Assembly: GCA_026712605.1 (NCBI GenBank)
Contig: JAPORL010000026.1
Location: 1 to 19,413 of the forward strand
Direction: 5' to 3'
From: Pseudobdellovibrionaceae bacterium
GTDB taxonomy: Bacteria > Bdellovibrionota > Bdellovibrionia > Bdellovibrionales > UBA1609
DNA: 19,413 bases
Every line of letters starts with the position of its first letter. Positions within the stretch are counted from its first letter, which is position 1. A model generated the notes under the pieces. That model was given only the letters and a program-made list of their open reading frames with translations, made no database searches and was not told where the DNA came from. Positions 1 to 6,749 of this stretch are shown here, piece by piece. The translations under genes and the position numbers were made by a program.

Positions 1-51
1 TATCTCTTCTAAAGGCAATAAAAAAGCCTCAAAATAAGTTCGGATTTGAAC

Positions 52-76
52 ACAAAGCGACCTATGGTCGTTTTGT
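52..76. repeat. 11-bp inverted repeat, 3-base loop
   Basis: ACAAAGCGACC, TAT, GGTCGTTTTGT. The arms are complementary except for one position, which forms a G-U pair if transcribed on the plus strand. The right arm is shared with the next dyad (69-85), so the two structures would be mutually exclusive in RNA. It could be an operator or an RNA hairpin; no function is shown. Confidence 0.5.
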
Positions 77-85
77 GACAAAACG
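69..85. repeat. 8-bp perfect inverted repeat, 1-base centre
   Basis: CGTTTTGT, G, ACAAAACG is a perfect dyad with a single central base. The spacing is too tight for an RNA hairpin and suits a protein-binding site better. It overlaps the right arm of the 52-76 repeat. Confidence 0.5.
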
Positions 86-90
86 CATGT

Positions 91-110
91 CTGAAAATTT
101 TCAGCTTTTT
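91..110 (+). terminator. Palindrome followed by T run, possible weak terminator
   Basis: CTGAAAATTTTCAG (91-104) is a 14-base perfect palindrome, followed at once by CTTTTTT. Read on the plus strand this resembles a short intrinsic terminator with a weak AT-rich stem. It would serve a plus-strand gene ending near the window edge (for example one ending at the TAA at 35-37), but no such gene is confirmed. Confidence 0.25.
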
Positions 111-130
111 TATCGCATTTAGGCAGATTA

Positions 131-148
131 ATAACTTTGGAAAGTTAT
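131..148. repeat. 8-bp perfect inverted repeat beyond the pdxA end
   Basis: ATAACTTT, GG, AAAGTTAT is a perfect dyad with a 2-base centre. It begins about 23 bases past the pdxA stop. The tight centre argues against an efficient RNA hairpin, and no T run follows on the minus strand, so it is not a classic terminator. Confidence 0.45.
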
Positions 149-170
149 ATATATAATTCCCAATGATGTT

Positions 171-1139
171 TTATTTTTGATAAAGGCGAACAAGTCTTAA
201 AGCTTCCTTAAGAGCTAGAAAAAAAGATTCAGAACAAATGTCTTTTCTTTTTAAATTTGCTCCTATCCCATGATCAACACCTAACCTTAAAAAGGGAAGA
301 CCTAAACTTTGAACAAAGCCCTTTAAATTATGTTTCATTTTAAAAGGTATGAGGCCTTGATCATGATAAAGGGCTATAAAAAAACTATAAAACTTCCAAT
401 TTTTTTTTAAAAAAGTGACATCGGGGCTAAGAGGTCCTTTGACTTCTTTTATGCCTTTTAAAAAGGGCTTTATAATGGTTTCTTCCTCTGAGCCTAAAAG
501 ACCATGTTCTCCTGCATGAGGATTTAAAGCTAAAACTCCTAAGCTTTTTTTTTGTAAAGATTCTTTTAAAAATTTTCTAGCGCTTAAAGCTAAAGATAAA
601 CAACATTCTAATTTTTCTTTATTTAGCTTAACTTTTTTTAAAGGAACATGATCTGTTAAAAGAATGACATTAAAAAATCTTCCTCTAAAACACATAAAAA
701 CTTCTTTAACTTTAGCTTGTTTTTTTAAAAGATCGGTTTGACCTATAGCTCTAAAACTTTTTAGTTGGCTTTTTTTAACAGGGCCTGTAATAAGGGCAGA
801 AACCTCTTTTTTTAAGGCCTTTTCTCCTGCCTCTAAAAGCCAAGCTCCAGGTCCCTTAGAGCTTTTAATTTGTAATAAAATATTTTCTTTAAATTGACAG
901 GAAAAAGTTTCAGAAGAAGAAGAAAAGCAAAGAGTTTTAAAGGAAGGAATCTGTAAAGTTTTTGATCTCTTACTTGTCCAAACAACAAATTGAAAATTTT
1001 TTTTAGTCCCTAGTCTTTTTAGCGCTTCTTCTGCAACAAACAAACCAATGCCTTTAGGATCTCCCGTTGTTAAAGCAATTCGGTTTTTTAAGGGAAAGCT
1101 GTTTTTATAAAAACTTGTTTTTTTTGTTCTTCTATCCAT
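171..1139 (-). CDS. pdxA: 4-hydroxythreonine-4-phosphate dehydrogenase (PdxA family)
   Basis: PdxA oxidises 4-phosphohydroxy-L-threonine with NAD in the cytoplasmic DXP-dependent pathway to pyridoxal 5'-phosphate. At 322 aa the length is normal for the family. Visible signatures are TGDPKGIG (residues 25-32), TGPVKKSQL (118-126), TDHVPL (His164), LNPHAGEHG (204-212), YHDQG (His259) and GLPFLRLGVDHG (His290). The three histidines match the metal ligands of the family. Two motifs drift: the usual GDPAGIGPE is GDPKGIGLF, and the substrate-binding GHTE motif reads GQTD (133-136). The only ATG at the front lies at 1139, so the gene overlaps the upstream SurA-like gene by 52 bases; conserved sequence starts near residue 20, so a rarer internal start is possible. 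It is the last gene of a four-gene operon. A PdxA2-like activity on another phosphorylated substrate is possible. Confidence 0.88.
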   Translation of the reverse strand: MDRRTKKTSFYKNSFPLKNRIALTTGDPKGIGLFVAEEALKRLGTKKNFQFVVWTSKRSKTLQIPSFKTLCFSSSSETFSCQFKENILLQIKSSKGPGAWLLEAGEKALKKEVSALITGPVKKSQLKSFRAIGQTDLLKKQAKVKEVFMCFRGRFFNVILLTDHVPLKKVKLNKEKLECCLSLALSARKFLKESLQKKSLGVLALNPHAGEHGLLGSEEETIIKPFLKGIKEVKGPLSPDVTFLKKNWKFYSFFIALYHDQGLIPFKMKHNLKGFVQSLGLPFLRLGVDHGIGANLKRKDICSESFFLALKEALRLVRLYQK

Positions 1140-1993
1140 TCTCGTAATTCTTTTTTTAGTTTTTGTCTAAAAAGAATCTCTTCAATTTGATTTTTTATTT
1201 TTATCTCTTTAGGGCTTGTAAGAGGAGTTTTCCAACTTAATTGTAAAAGATAATAAGTGTTTTCAAAAAATAAAACAGATGAAATTTGTGAAACAGAAAG
1301 TTTAGTTAGCTCTTTTTTAAAAATAGGACTAATCTGATCTTCTCTTAAACGAGAGCTTTTGTATTCTAATTTGAAGCTTTGAGCTAGAGCCTTTAAATCT
1401 GTAAATTCTTTTTGTGAAAGACTTTTTAAAACCAAAGCTTTTTTAGTTTCAGAAAAAGAAAGACTTATAAACTCATATTCAAAATTTTTGTACAAAGCCT
1501 TTTTATATTTTTTAAAATGATAACTTTCAATATCTTGGTTAGAGATAGCAATTTTAGACAAAACAGCTTGATTTAAGAGAAGTTCTATTTTTGAAAAAGC
1601 GTTTAAATCTTTTCTAAAGCTTTCAAAACTCAAAGCCCCGCGCCTCAATTTTTGAGAGAAAGATTTATTTGATAAGGCGCCTTTAAAAGAATTTATTTTT
1701 TTAGTTAAAAGGCTTTCTTCCATATAAATGTTTTTTTGTTGAGCGACTTGATTGAGCAAACTTTTTTCTATCAAAAACTGTAATCGAAGTTTTTTACTTC
1801 TTAAAAGTTCAGAAGGTTTATAAAGGGTTTCAAGAAGGATAGAAGAAGGAAGGAGCTTTTGTTTAAGTTGAAGCTTAAAGTTATACAGATCTATTTGAGT
1901 TATAACTTCTTCCCCTATTTGCGCCTTTAAGCTTTCTACTAAACGAGATTCAAGATTAAATTGAAAAAACAATAAAAATAAAAATATTTTCAT
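1088..1993 (-). CDS. SurA-like periplasmic chaperone, degenerate parvulin domain
   Basis: A 301-residue protein with a short hydrophobic N-terminus (residues 1-14) that may be a signal peptide. A SurA N-terminal-type segment follows, with the characteristic start LKAQIGEEVITQIDL (22-36) and a helical region to about 130. Residues 165-255 align by pattern with a rotamase fold (an EYEFISLSF strand, then LREDQISPIFKKEL and a YYLLQL end strand), but most parvulin active-site residues are not recognisable. This suggests chaperone rather than isomerase action, in outer-membrane protein folding. The start overlaps the preceding gene's stop by four bases (ATGA), which implies translational coupling. 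Transcription is shared with two other parvulin-like genes upstream and pdxA downstream. A surA-pdxA neighbourhood is common in Proteobacteria. I am fairly sure of the family, less so of the exact ortholog. Confidence 0.7.
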   Translation of the reverse strand: MKIFLFLLFFQFNLESRLVESLKAQIGEEVITQIDLYNFKLQLKQKLLPSSILLETLYKPSELLRSKKLRLQFLIEKSLLNQVAQQKNIYMEESLLTKKINSFKGALSNKSFSQKLRRGALSFESFRKDLNAFSKIELLLNQAVLSKIAISNQDIESYHFKKYKKALYKNFEYEFISLSFSETKKALVLKSLSQKEFTDLKALAQSFKLEYKSSRLREDQISPIFKKELTKLSVSQISSVLFFENTYYLLQLSWKTPLTSPKEIKIKNQIEEILFRQKLKKELREWIEEQKKQVFIKTAFP

Positions 1994-2865
1994 AGAAACT
2001 TTCTTTTATATTGAATTTGAATTTGATCCAAGAGATTTTTATTTTGAAAAAACTTTTTTTTTGAACTTTCTTCTTTAATCCAGTTTTCAATTTGTTGGGG
2101 AAGCTGTTTGTTTTTTAGTATTTTTATAATTTGTTTTTGAGATTCTGAAAAAGATTTTTGTCGGGAGGCTTTTTTTTCTTTTCTAAAGAAAATATGCCAG
2201 CCAAAAGAGCTTTTTAGTACAGGGCTTAAAGGACTTTTTTCTTCAAAACAAACCTTGTCAAAAAGAAACCACTCGCCTTTTTTAACCCAGCCGGGATCTG
2301 GCTTTAAAGAATGAGCTTGTTGCAAGCTTAGAAAGGGTTTTCCTTGTAGAAGTTTTATATGAAGCGCCTTTGCTTGACTTTGATTTTTTACTAAAATTTG
2401 TTTGAGTAAGCATTTTTCTGGCATTTTAAAAAGATCTTTGTTTTTTCTATAAAAAAGTTTTTGCTTTTTTATAGAAGGAGTTGGAAGTTTATTTTCAAGC
2501 TCTGTAATGAGTTTCTTTTTTAAGCCCGTATAGGACTTTAAAATTTTTAAAGCTTCTTTCTTTTTTTTTTCTTTTAAAAATAAAGTTTTTTCTTCTTTTG
2601 TTAAGAGTGGTTTTTTAGAAGGGATATTATTTTTTTTAGCCCACTCTTTCAAAAGAGAATAAAAAATAAGTTCGCTTATAATATCTTCTTTGATGCCAAC
2701 AGGGAGACTTTTCAAATTAGCAATTCTTAGTTCTATATAATTTTTAACTTCTTTAAAAGTCCAGGCTTGGGAACCCACTTTAATAATAATCTGTTTTTCT
2801 GAGGATTTAAGGCATGAAAAAAGAAAAAAAGAACTAAAAAGACAAAGCTTAAAGAGTTTTGACAA
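1990..2865 (-). CDS. Parvulin-type peptidyl-prolyl isomerase, probable lipoprotein
   Basis: A 291-residue protein beginning with a basic-hydrophobic leader and a likely lipobox ending at Cys18 (FLFSC). It would be anchored in a membrane facing the periplasm, as PrsA/PpiC-type foldases are. The parvulin domain covers roughly residues 149-238: LLKQILV opening strand, LLQGKPF, HSLKPDPGWVKKGEW, the SPLSPVLKSS segment and the SSFGWHIFF closing strand. The residue at lipobox position -2 is Phe, which is unusual but tolerated. Translation appears to start at a TTG at 2863-2865, because no ATG or GTG lies nearby and the leader would otherwise be lost. The start overlaps the preceding gene by 17 bases and the stop overlaps the next by four. 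It has the most complete rotamase domain of the three tandem paralogues. Confidence 0.78.
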   Translation of the reverse strand: MSKLFKLCLFSSFFLFSCLKSSEKQIIIKVGSQAWTFKEVKNYIELRIANLKSLPVGIKEDIISELIFYSLLKEWAKKNNIPSKKPLLTKEEKTLFLKEKKKKEALKILKSYTGLKKKLITELENKLPTPSIKKQKLFYRKNKDLFKMPEKCLLKQILVKNQSQAKALHIKLLQGKPFLSLQQAHSLKPDPGWVKKGEWFLFDKVCFEEKSPLSPVLKSSFGWHIFFRKEKKASRQKSFSESQKQIIKILKNKQLPQQIENWIKEESSKKKFFQNKNLLDQIQIQYKRKFL

Positions 2866-3715
2866 GATCTTTATTAACGAAGTTTATTCTGAAATCTTTT
2901 TTAAGAGAATCAAAATAAGAGTTAAAAATTTCTGTTCTTTTCTTGTTGAAATAATTTGCTTTTACAGCAATGTGATTAGCCTCAGAAAAAGGAACTTTTT
3001 GATTTAATTTTACAATAGCATAGCCTGAAGGTATCCTTATAGGCCTACTAATTTGACCATTTTTCATTTTTTTTAGCTGAGAATAGACTGCTGGGGGGAT
3101 TTCAGCTTGAGAGCGATTGATATTTAAAAAACCGTTAGTTTTATCATCCGAATAAAGAGCAACGAGCTCTATAAAAGGCTTTTTAGATTTAGCGACACTG
3201 GAATAAATTTTATTTACGCGAGCTTTAGCTTCTTGAATTTGCTCTTTACTGGGGCCGACAGGGTGAAAAACAGAAATAAAGAAAATATTAAATTCAGGCT
3301 CATTACTATAAAGTCTTTCTAAAGCTCTTTTAGAAAGATTTCCGGCTCTTTTATCTAAAGCTTTTGTTTTATTTTTTAATTTTTGTTCAGCCAAGGCCTT
3401 ATAGACTTCTTGTTGAAAAGCTTGTCTTAAAAAAGGATTGACAATCATTTGATCAATTTCAGGACTTTTGACTAGTGATTTTTCATTAAGCCCCACTTCT
3501 ACACCCAGTTTAAAACGCAGATAGTCATTGAAAAATTTTTCTGTTGAAGGAGCATTGAAAGTAGATTTTTTTACAATTTCATAGGCTTTTTTAACTTCAT
3601 CTAGAGAAATGCTTTTTTTTAAAGGCTTTTTAGCTTTGAGATAAGTGTAGTCTACTAGAACCTTTGAGTGAACAAAAGGAGAAAAAAAGATTGAAAATAA
3701 CAAAAAAAAGTTCAT
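2849..3715 (-). CDS. Secreted parvulin-like foldase, first gene of operon
   Basis: A 288-residue protein with a signal peptide (1-17, probable cleavage after VHS). The middle (about 40-130) is helical and charged, as in SurA/PpiC N-terminal regions. Residues 135-240 resemble a rotamase domain: PEFNIFFISVFHP, then FIELVALYSDD, IPPAVYSQLKKMKNGQISRPIRIPSG and AIVKLNQKVPF. The KNGQISRPI..PSGYAIVKL pattern is typical of parvulins. It has no lipobox, unlike the next gene. The ATG is preceded by AGGGGG at good spacing, and a 50-base gap separates it from nuoN, so an operon promoter may lie there or inside nuoN. With the two following paralogues it probably handles outer-membrane or secreted proteins in the periplasm. 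The exact ortholog is not assignable. Confidence 0.68.
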   Translation of the reverse strand: MNFFLLFSIFFSPFVHSKVLVDYTYLKAKKPLKKSISLDEVKKAYEIVKKSTFNAPSTEKFFNDYLRFKLGVEVGLNEKSLVKSPEIDQMIVNPFLRQAFQQEVYKALAEQKLKNKTKALDKRAGNLSKRALERLYSNEPEFNIFFISVFHPVGPSKEQIQEAKARVNKIYSSVAKSKKPFIELVALYSDDKTNGFLNINRSQAEIPPAVYSQLKKMKNGQISRPIRIPSGYAIVKLNQKVPFSEANHIAVKANYFNKKRTEIFNSYFDSLKKDFRINFVNKDLVKTL

Positions 3716-3765
3716 ATTAGCCCCCTGTATTTACACAAATTAACATGGAACACAGCCCAGATCAA

Positions 3766-5193
3766 TTAGTAATAAAAAAACTTTCCAAACAAGAAAGCGC
3801 CAAAGATACTAAAAAACATAAGTAAAATTAAAATCAAGCTAGCTAGTTTTGAAAGAGGAAAAGAGCTTTTTTCTTCATTAGCTAACATGAAACTAACAGG
3901 TTTAGTGTAATAGTAAAGTCCAATGGCTGAACCAACAAAAGCCCAAAAAAGAAGCCACCAACTGCCACTAGAGATTAAAGCTTCAAATAAGCCTATTTTA
4001 GCAAAAAAGCCAAAAGAAGGAGGAATGCCCGCTAAACCTAATAAAAACAAGGCAAAAGCAGAAGCCAGAAGAGGATTTCTTTTAAAAAGGGAGAGGCTAT
4101 CTTCAAGTTTTGCTTGTGAGTTCTGTTTTTCTAAACATTGGACAGCAGTTATGAGTCCCCCTGTTAAAAAAATATAAGCTAATAAATAATAAAAAAGTCC
4201 AGCAAAACTTTTTTCTAAAGAACTAACACTTAAAATCCCAAAAAGAAACATCATTAAATAACCAGAATGTGAAAGGCTAGAAAAAGCGATAAGACGCTTC
4301 CAGTTTTTTTGGTTTAAAGCCATAATATTTCCAAATAAAACAGTTAGGACGCTTGCTGTGGCCAGTCCAGTAAGAAAAATAAAACCATGTTCCCTGCTTT
4401 CAAAAAAAGGAAGAGAAAAAAGTTTTCCTATAAACAAAACAACAGAGCTTTTTATTCCTGTTGCCATAAAAAGAGTTAGAGGGCTTAAAGCGCCTTGATA
4501 GACATCTGCTAGCCAGAAGTGAAAAGGAAATAAGGCGATTTTAAAAAATAAACTAGTAAATATTAGACAAAAGCCTAAAATAAAAAAGCGATTGTAGTTA
4601 AAATTTTCTTGGCTTGTGAAAAATTGACTCATTTCTAAAGTTCCTGTGGCCCCAAACAAGAAAGAAAGCCCATAAAGAAAAACAACGGAAGAAAAGGCGC
4701 TCAACACAAAGTATTTAATAGCGGCTTCTAAACAGATGAGTTCTTTTTTACTCATAGCTAAATTGATATAGAGTATAAGCGAAGCGGTTTCTATACCCAC
4801 AAAAGCTGTCATCAAATCTTGAGCGAGACAAAAAACATAAAGAGCTAAAACTCCTTGTGAAAATAAAAATAAGATTTCTGTGAGATGCTTTTTATCTATC
4901 CATGAATTAAAATAAATTAAAGCTAAACTCATTAAAGCGGACAGATTGACTAAAACACAAGCTCCACTGGAATAAGGATCAAACTGAAGAGAAAAAGCGC
5001 TCTTATCATTAAAACCAAAAACCAAAAACAAAACTAAAGAAGCTATAAAGGAAAGAGCATAAATGAAACAAACTGTTTCTCGTTTAAGTTCTTTATTATT
5101 ATTTAAAAGCTTTGCAGTAAGAGGAATAAAAGCCATTAAAAAAAGAGTCCATAAAGGAGAAAGCAATAAAGTCTGTTTTAAAATTTCATTCAT
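3766..5193 (-). CDS. nuoN: NADH-quinone oxidoreductase subunit N
   Basis: An antiporter-like, proton-pumping membrane subunit of complex I, 475 residues, hydrophobic throughout with about 14 predicted helices. The TM5 glutamate is Glu135 in FVGIETASL and the broken-helix lysine is Lys218 in FKIALFPFHFWLADVYQGA. The AGIPPSFGFFAK segment near the C-terminus is also a strong family mark. The start overlaps nuoM by eight bases (ATGAATGA), so translation is coupled. It is the last nuo gene, followed after 50 bases by the foldase operon on the same strand with no clear terminator between them. Length and motifs are ordinary. Confidence 0.95.
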   Translation of the reverse strand: MNEILKQTLLLSPLWTLFLMAFIPLTAKLLNNNKELKRETVCFIYALSFIASLVLFLVFGFNDKSAFSLQFDPYSSGACVLVNLSALMSLALIYFNSWIDKKHLTEILFLFSQGVLALYVFCLAQDLMTAFVGIETASLILYINLAMSKKELICLEAAIKYFVLSAFSSVVFLYGLSFLFGATGTLEMSQFFTSQENFNYNRFFILGFCLIFTSLFFKIALFPFHFWLADVYQGALSPLTLFMATGIKSSVVLFIGKLFSLPFFESREHGFIFLTGLATASVLTVLFGNIMALNQKNWKRLIAFSSLSHSGYLMMFLFGILSVSSLEKSFAGLFYYLLAYIFLTGGLITAVQCLEKQNSQAKLEDSLSLFKRNPLLASAFALFLLGLAGIPPSFGFFAKIGLFEALISSGSWWLLFWAFVGSAIGLYYYTKPVSFMLANEEKSSFPLSKLASLILILLMFFSIFGAFLFGKFFYY

Positions 5194-6742
5194 AAGAACT
5201 CTCTTTTTTTGTTGGAGCTAAATTTTTTAATTCTGAAGGGGGTGTTTTTAAGTGCTTTTTAGAAAGGCTTAAAGAGTAGTTATATTGATTTTTATTTAAA
5301 TGCTCTAAAGAGGCTCTGGAGTATTTAAAGAAAAATTGAGGAAAAACACCCATAAAAAAAGCTAAGAAAACCAAAGGGCTGAGATAGAGTATTTCTTTTA
5401 GATTCAGATCTTTTTGTTTTTTTGACAAAGCAGTTTCGTTTTGATAAAATATTTTTTGAAAAGCTTTTAGCATGTAAATGGCCGTTAGCACAACTCCTGA
5501 AATAGCAAAATAAACCCAAAAATCTCCAGACAAGAAAGCTCCTAGCAAAACTAAAAACTCTGAAATAAAACCAGCGGTTAAAGGAAAGGCTATAGAAGAT
5601 AAACTGATAATAAAAAAAGCCATTGCAAAAAGAGGCATCTTATTTACAAGACCTCCATAAAGGTTCATGTCGCGAGTCTTTGTTCTTTTATAAATTAAGC
5701 CTACCATTAAAAAAAGCGCTGAAGAAGAAATTCCATGAGTTAGCGTTTGGTAAAAGGCGCCTTGTAAACCATAAATATTAAAAGAAAAAACTCCAATCAA
5801 AACAAAAGCCATATGAGCTACAGAAGAATAGGCCACAAGCTTTTTTAAATCGGTTTGCGCAAAAGCGATTAAAGAAGAATAAATAAGGGAAAAACAAGCT
5901 AAGAATAATAAAAGAGGAGAGTAAAATTGTGAAGCCTCTGGAAATAAAGGTAAAATAAAACGAAACCAACCGTAAGTTCCCATTTTTAAAAATAAAGCGG
6001 CTAAATAAACCGAAGCTCCGGTAGGAGCTTCTACATGCGCTAGAGGAAGCCATGTATGAAAAGGAATAAGAGGGGTTTTAACTGCAAAAGCAAAGGCAAA
6101 ACAGAAGAATAAAAGGGATTGAGCTGACAAAAATTGATTCCCTATAAAAACAAAATCTAAATTATAAAAATCCAACAAACTAGCAGAGATTTGTCCCGTT
6201 TCTGCTTTATTCATAAGCATCATAATTATAATTCCTCCTAAAAGAAATAAAGAGGCAAAGAATGTATAAATTAAAAATTTAAAACTCGCATAGATTTTTT
6301 TCTCTCCACCCCAGATATAGATAAGAAAAAATAAGGGCAAAAGTGAAAGCTCAAAAAACACATAAAATAAAATGCTATCAAAACTTAAAAAAACACCATT
6401 ACTTAATGTGACAAGACAAAAAAGCAAAAAGAAATAAAGAGGGTTTTTTTCATTAAACGAAAATAAAACAACCAGAGGAAGAAGTAAAGCAGAAAGCAAT
6501 ATATACCAAAAAGACAAACCATCAATAGCTAGAAAGTAATTGACTCCAAAAAAAGGAATCAGCTCAAAAGCTTCTTTCATTTGTAGTTCAGAGCTAGAAG
6601 GATCAAAAATAAAGAATAAAAAACAGGACAGTAAAAATTGAAAAAGAGCTCCCCCTAAGGCTAAGGAGCCTAAAAACTTTTTTGGAAATAAAAATAAGCC
6701 TAAGCCAAAAAGAATAGGAAAAAAAACTAAAAAACTTAACAT
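5186..6742 (-). CDS. nuoM: NADH-quinone oxidoreductase subunit M
   Basis: The second antiporter-like proton-pumping subunit of complex I, 518 residues. Key residues are Glu131 in FFELSLLPLFFLIYIWGG and Lys222 in KTPLIPFHTWLPLAHVEAPTGAS. The SSIAFPLTAGFISEFL stretch is the usual late motif. The C-terminus carries a hydrophilic tail of about 45 residues (from the YSRASLEHL region to SSYE) rich in Lys, Ser and Asn, which may be a cytoplasmic or periplasmic extension. The ATG follows the nuoL stop by seven bases and the stop overlaps the nuoN start. Open frames on either strand inside it are shadows. Confidence 0.95.
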   Translation of the reverse strand: MLSFLVFFPILFGLGLFLFPKKFLGSLALGGALFQFLLSCFLFFIFDPSSSELQMKEAFELIPFFGVNYFLAIDGLSFWYILLSALLLPLVVLFSFNEKNPLYFFLLFCLVTLSNGVFLSFDSILFYVFFELSLLPLFFLIYIWGGEKKIYASFKFLIYTFFASLFLLGGIIIMMLMNKAETGQISASLLDFYNLDFVFIGNQFLSAQSLLFFCFAFAFAVKTPLIPFHTWLPLAHVEAPTGASVYLAALFLKMGTYGWFRFILPLFPEASQFYSPLLLFLACFSLIYSSLIAFAQTDLKKLVAYSSVAHMAFVLIGVFSFNIYGLQGAFYQTLTHGISSSALFLMVGLIYKRTKTRDMNLYGGLVNKMPLFAMAFFIISLSSIAFPLTAGFISEFLVLLGAFLSGDFWVYFAISGVVLTAIYMLKAFQKIFYQNETALSKKQKDLNLKEILYLSPLVFLAFFMGVFPQFFFKYSRASLEHLNKNQYNYSLSLSKKHLKTPPSELKNLAPTKKESSYE

Positions 6743-6749
6743 ACACTCC

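Larger units (their letters stand above)
1..170. other. Intergenic edge region rich in inverted repeats
   Basis: No gene can be supported here. On the plus strand one frame is open from base 3 to a TAG at 120-122 (39 codons, beginning outside the window). Its use of AAG, CGC, CGT and TTC differs from neighbouring genes. On the minus strand a frame is open from about base 130 to the edge but has no start with a ribosome-binding site. Four perfect or near-perfect dyads lie within about 100 bases and are listed separately. The region follows the end of pdxA, so it could hold regulatory or termination signals or the end of a converging gene. Confidence 0.4.

Noticed and set aside
30..60. TTCAAATCC on the minus strand, reminiscent of a tRNA T-loop
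   Set aside because: The flanking bases do not form the required five-pair stem, and no anticodon arm or acceptor stem can be found.
3716..3765. TTGATC with TAATTT at 17-base spacing as a promoter for the foldase operon
   Set aside because: The -10 match is only three of six positions, which is expected by chance in AT-rich DNA.
3923..4177. Plus-strand open frame of 84 codons with ATG
   Set aside because: It is antisense to well-supported nuoN, and its Lys/Pro-rich product is what the reverse of a hydrophobic AT-rich gene gives. It has no ribosome-binding site or family resemblance.
5325..6053. Minus-strand open frames of 64 and 91 codons
   Set aside because: They are shifted frames inside nuoM, with Ser/Phe-rich low-complexity products and no independent start signals.
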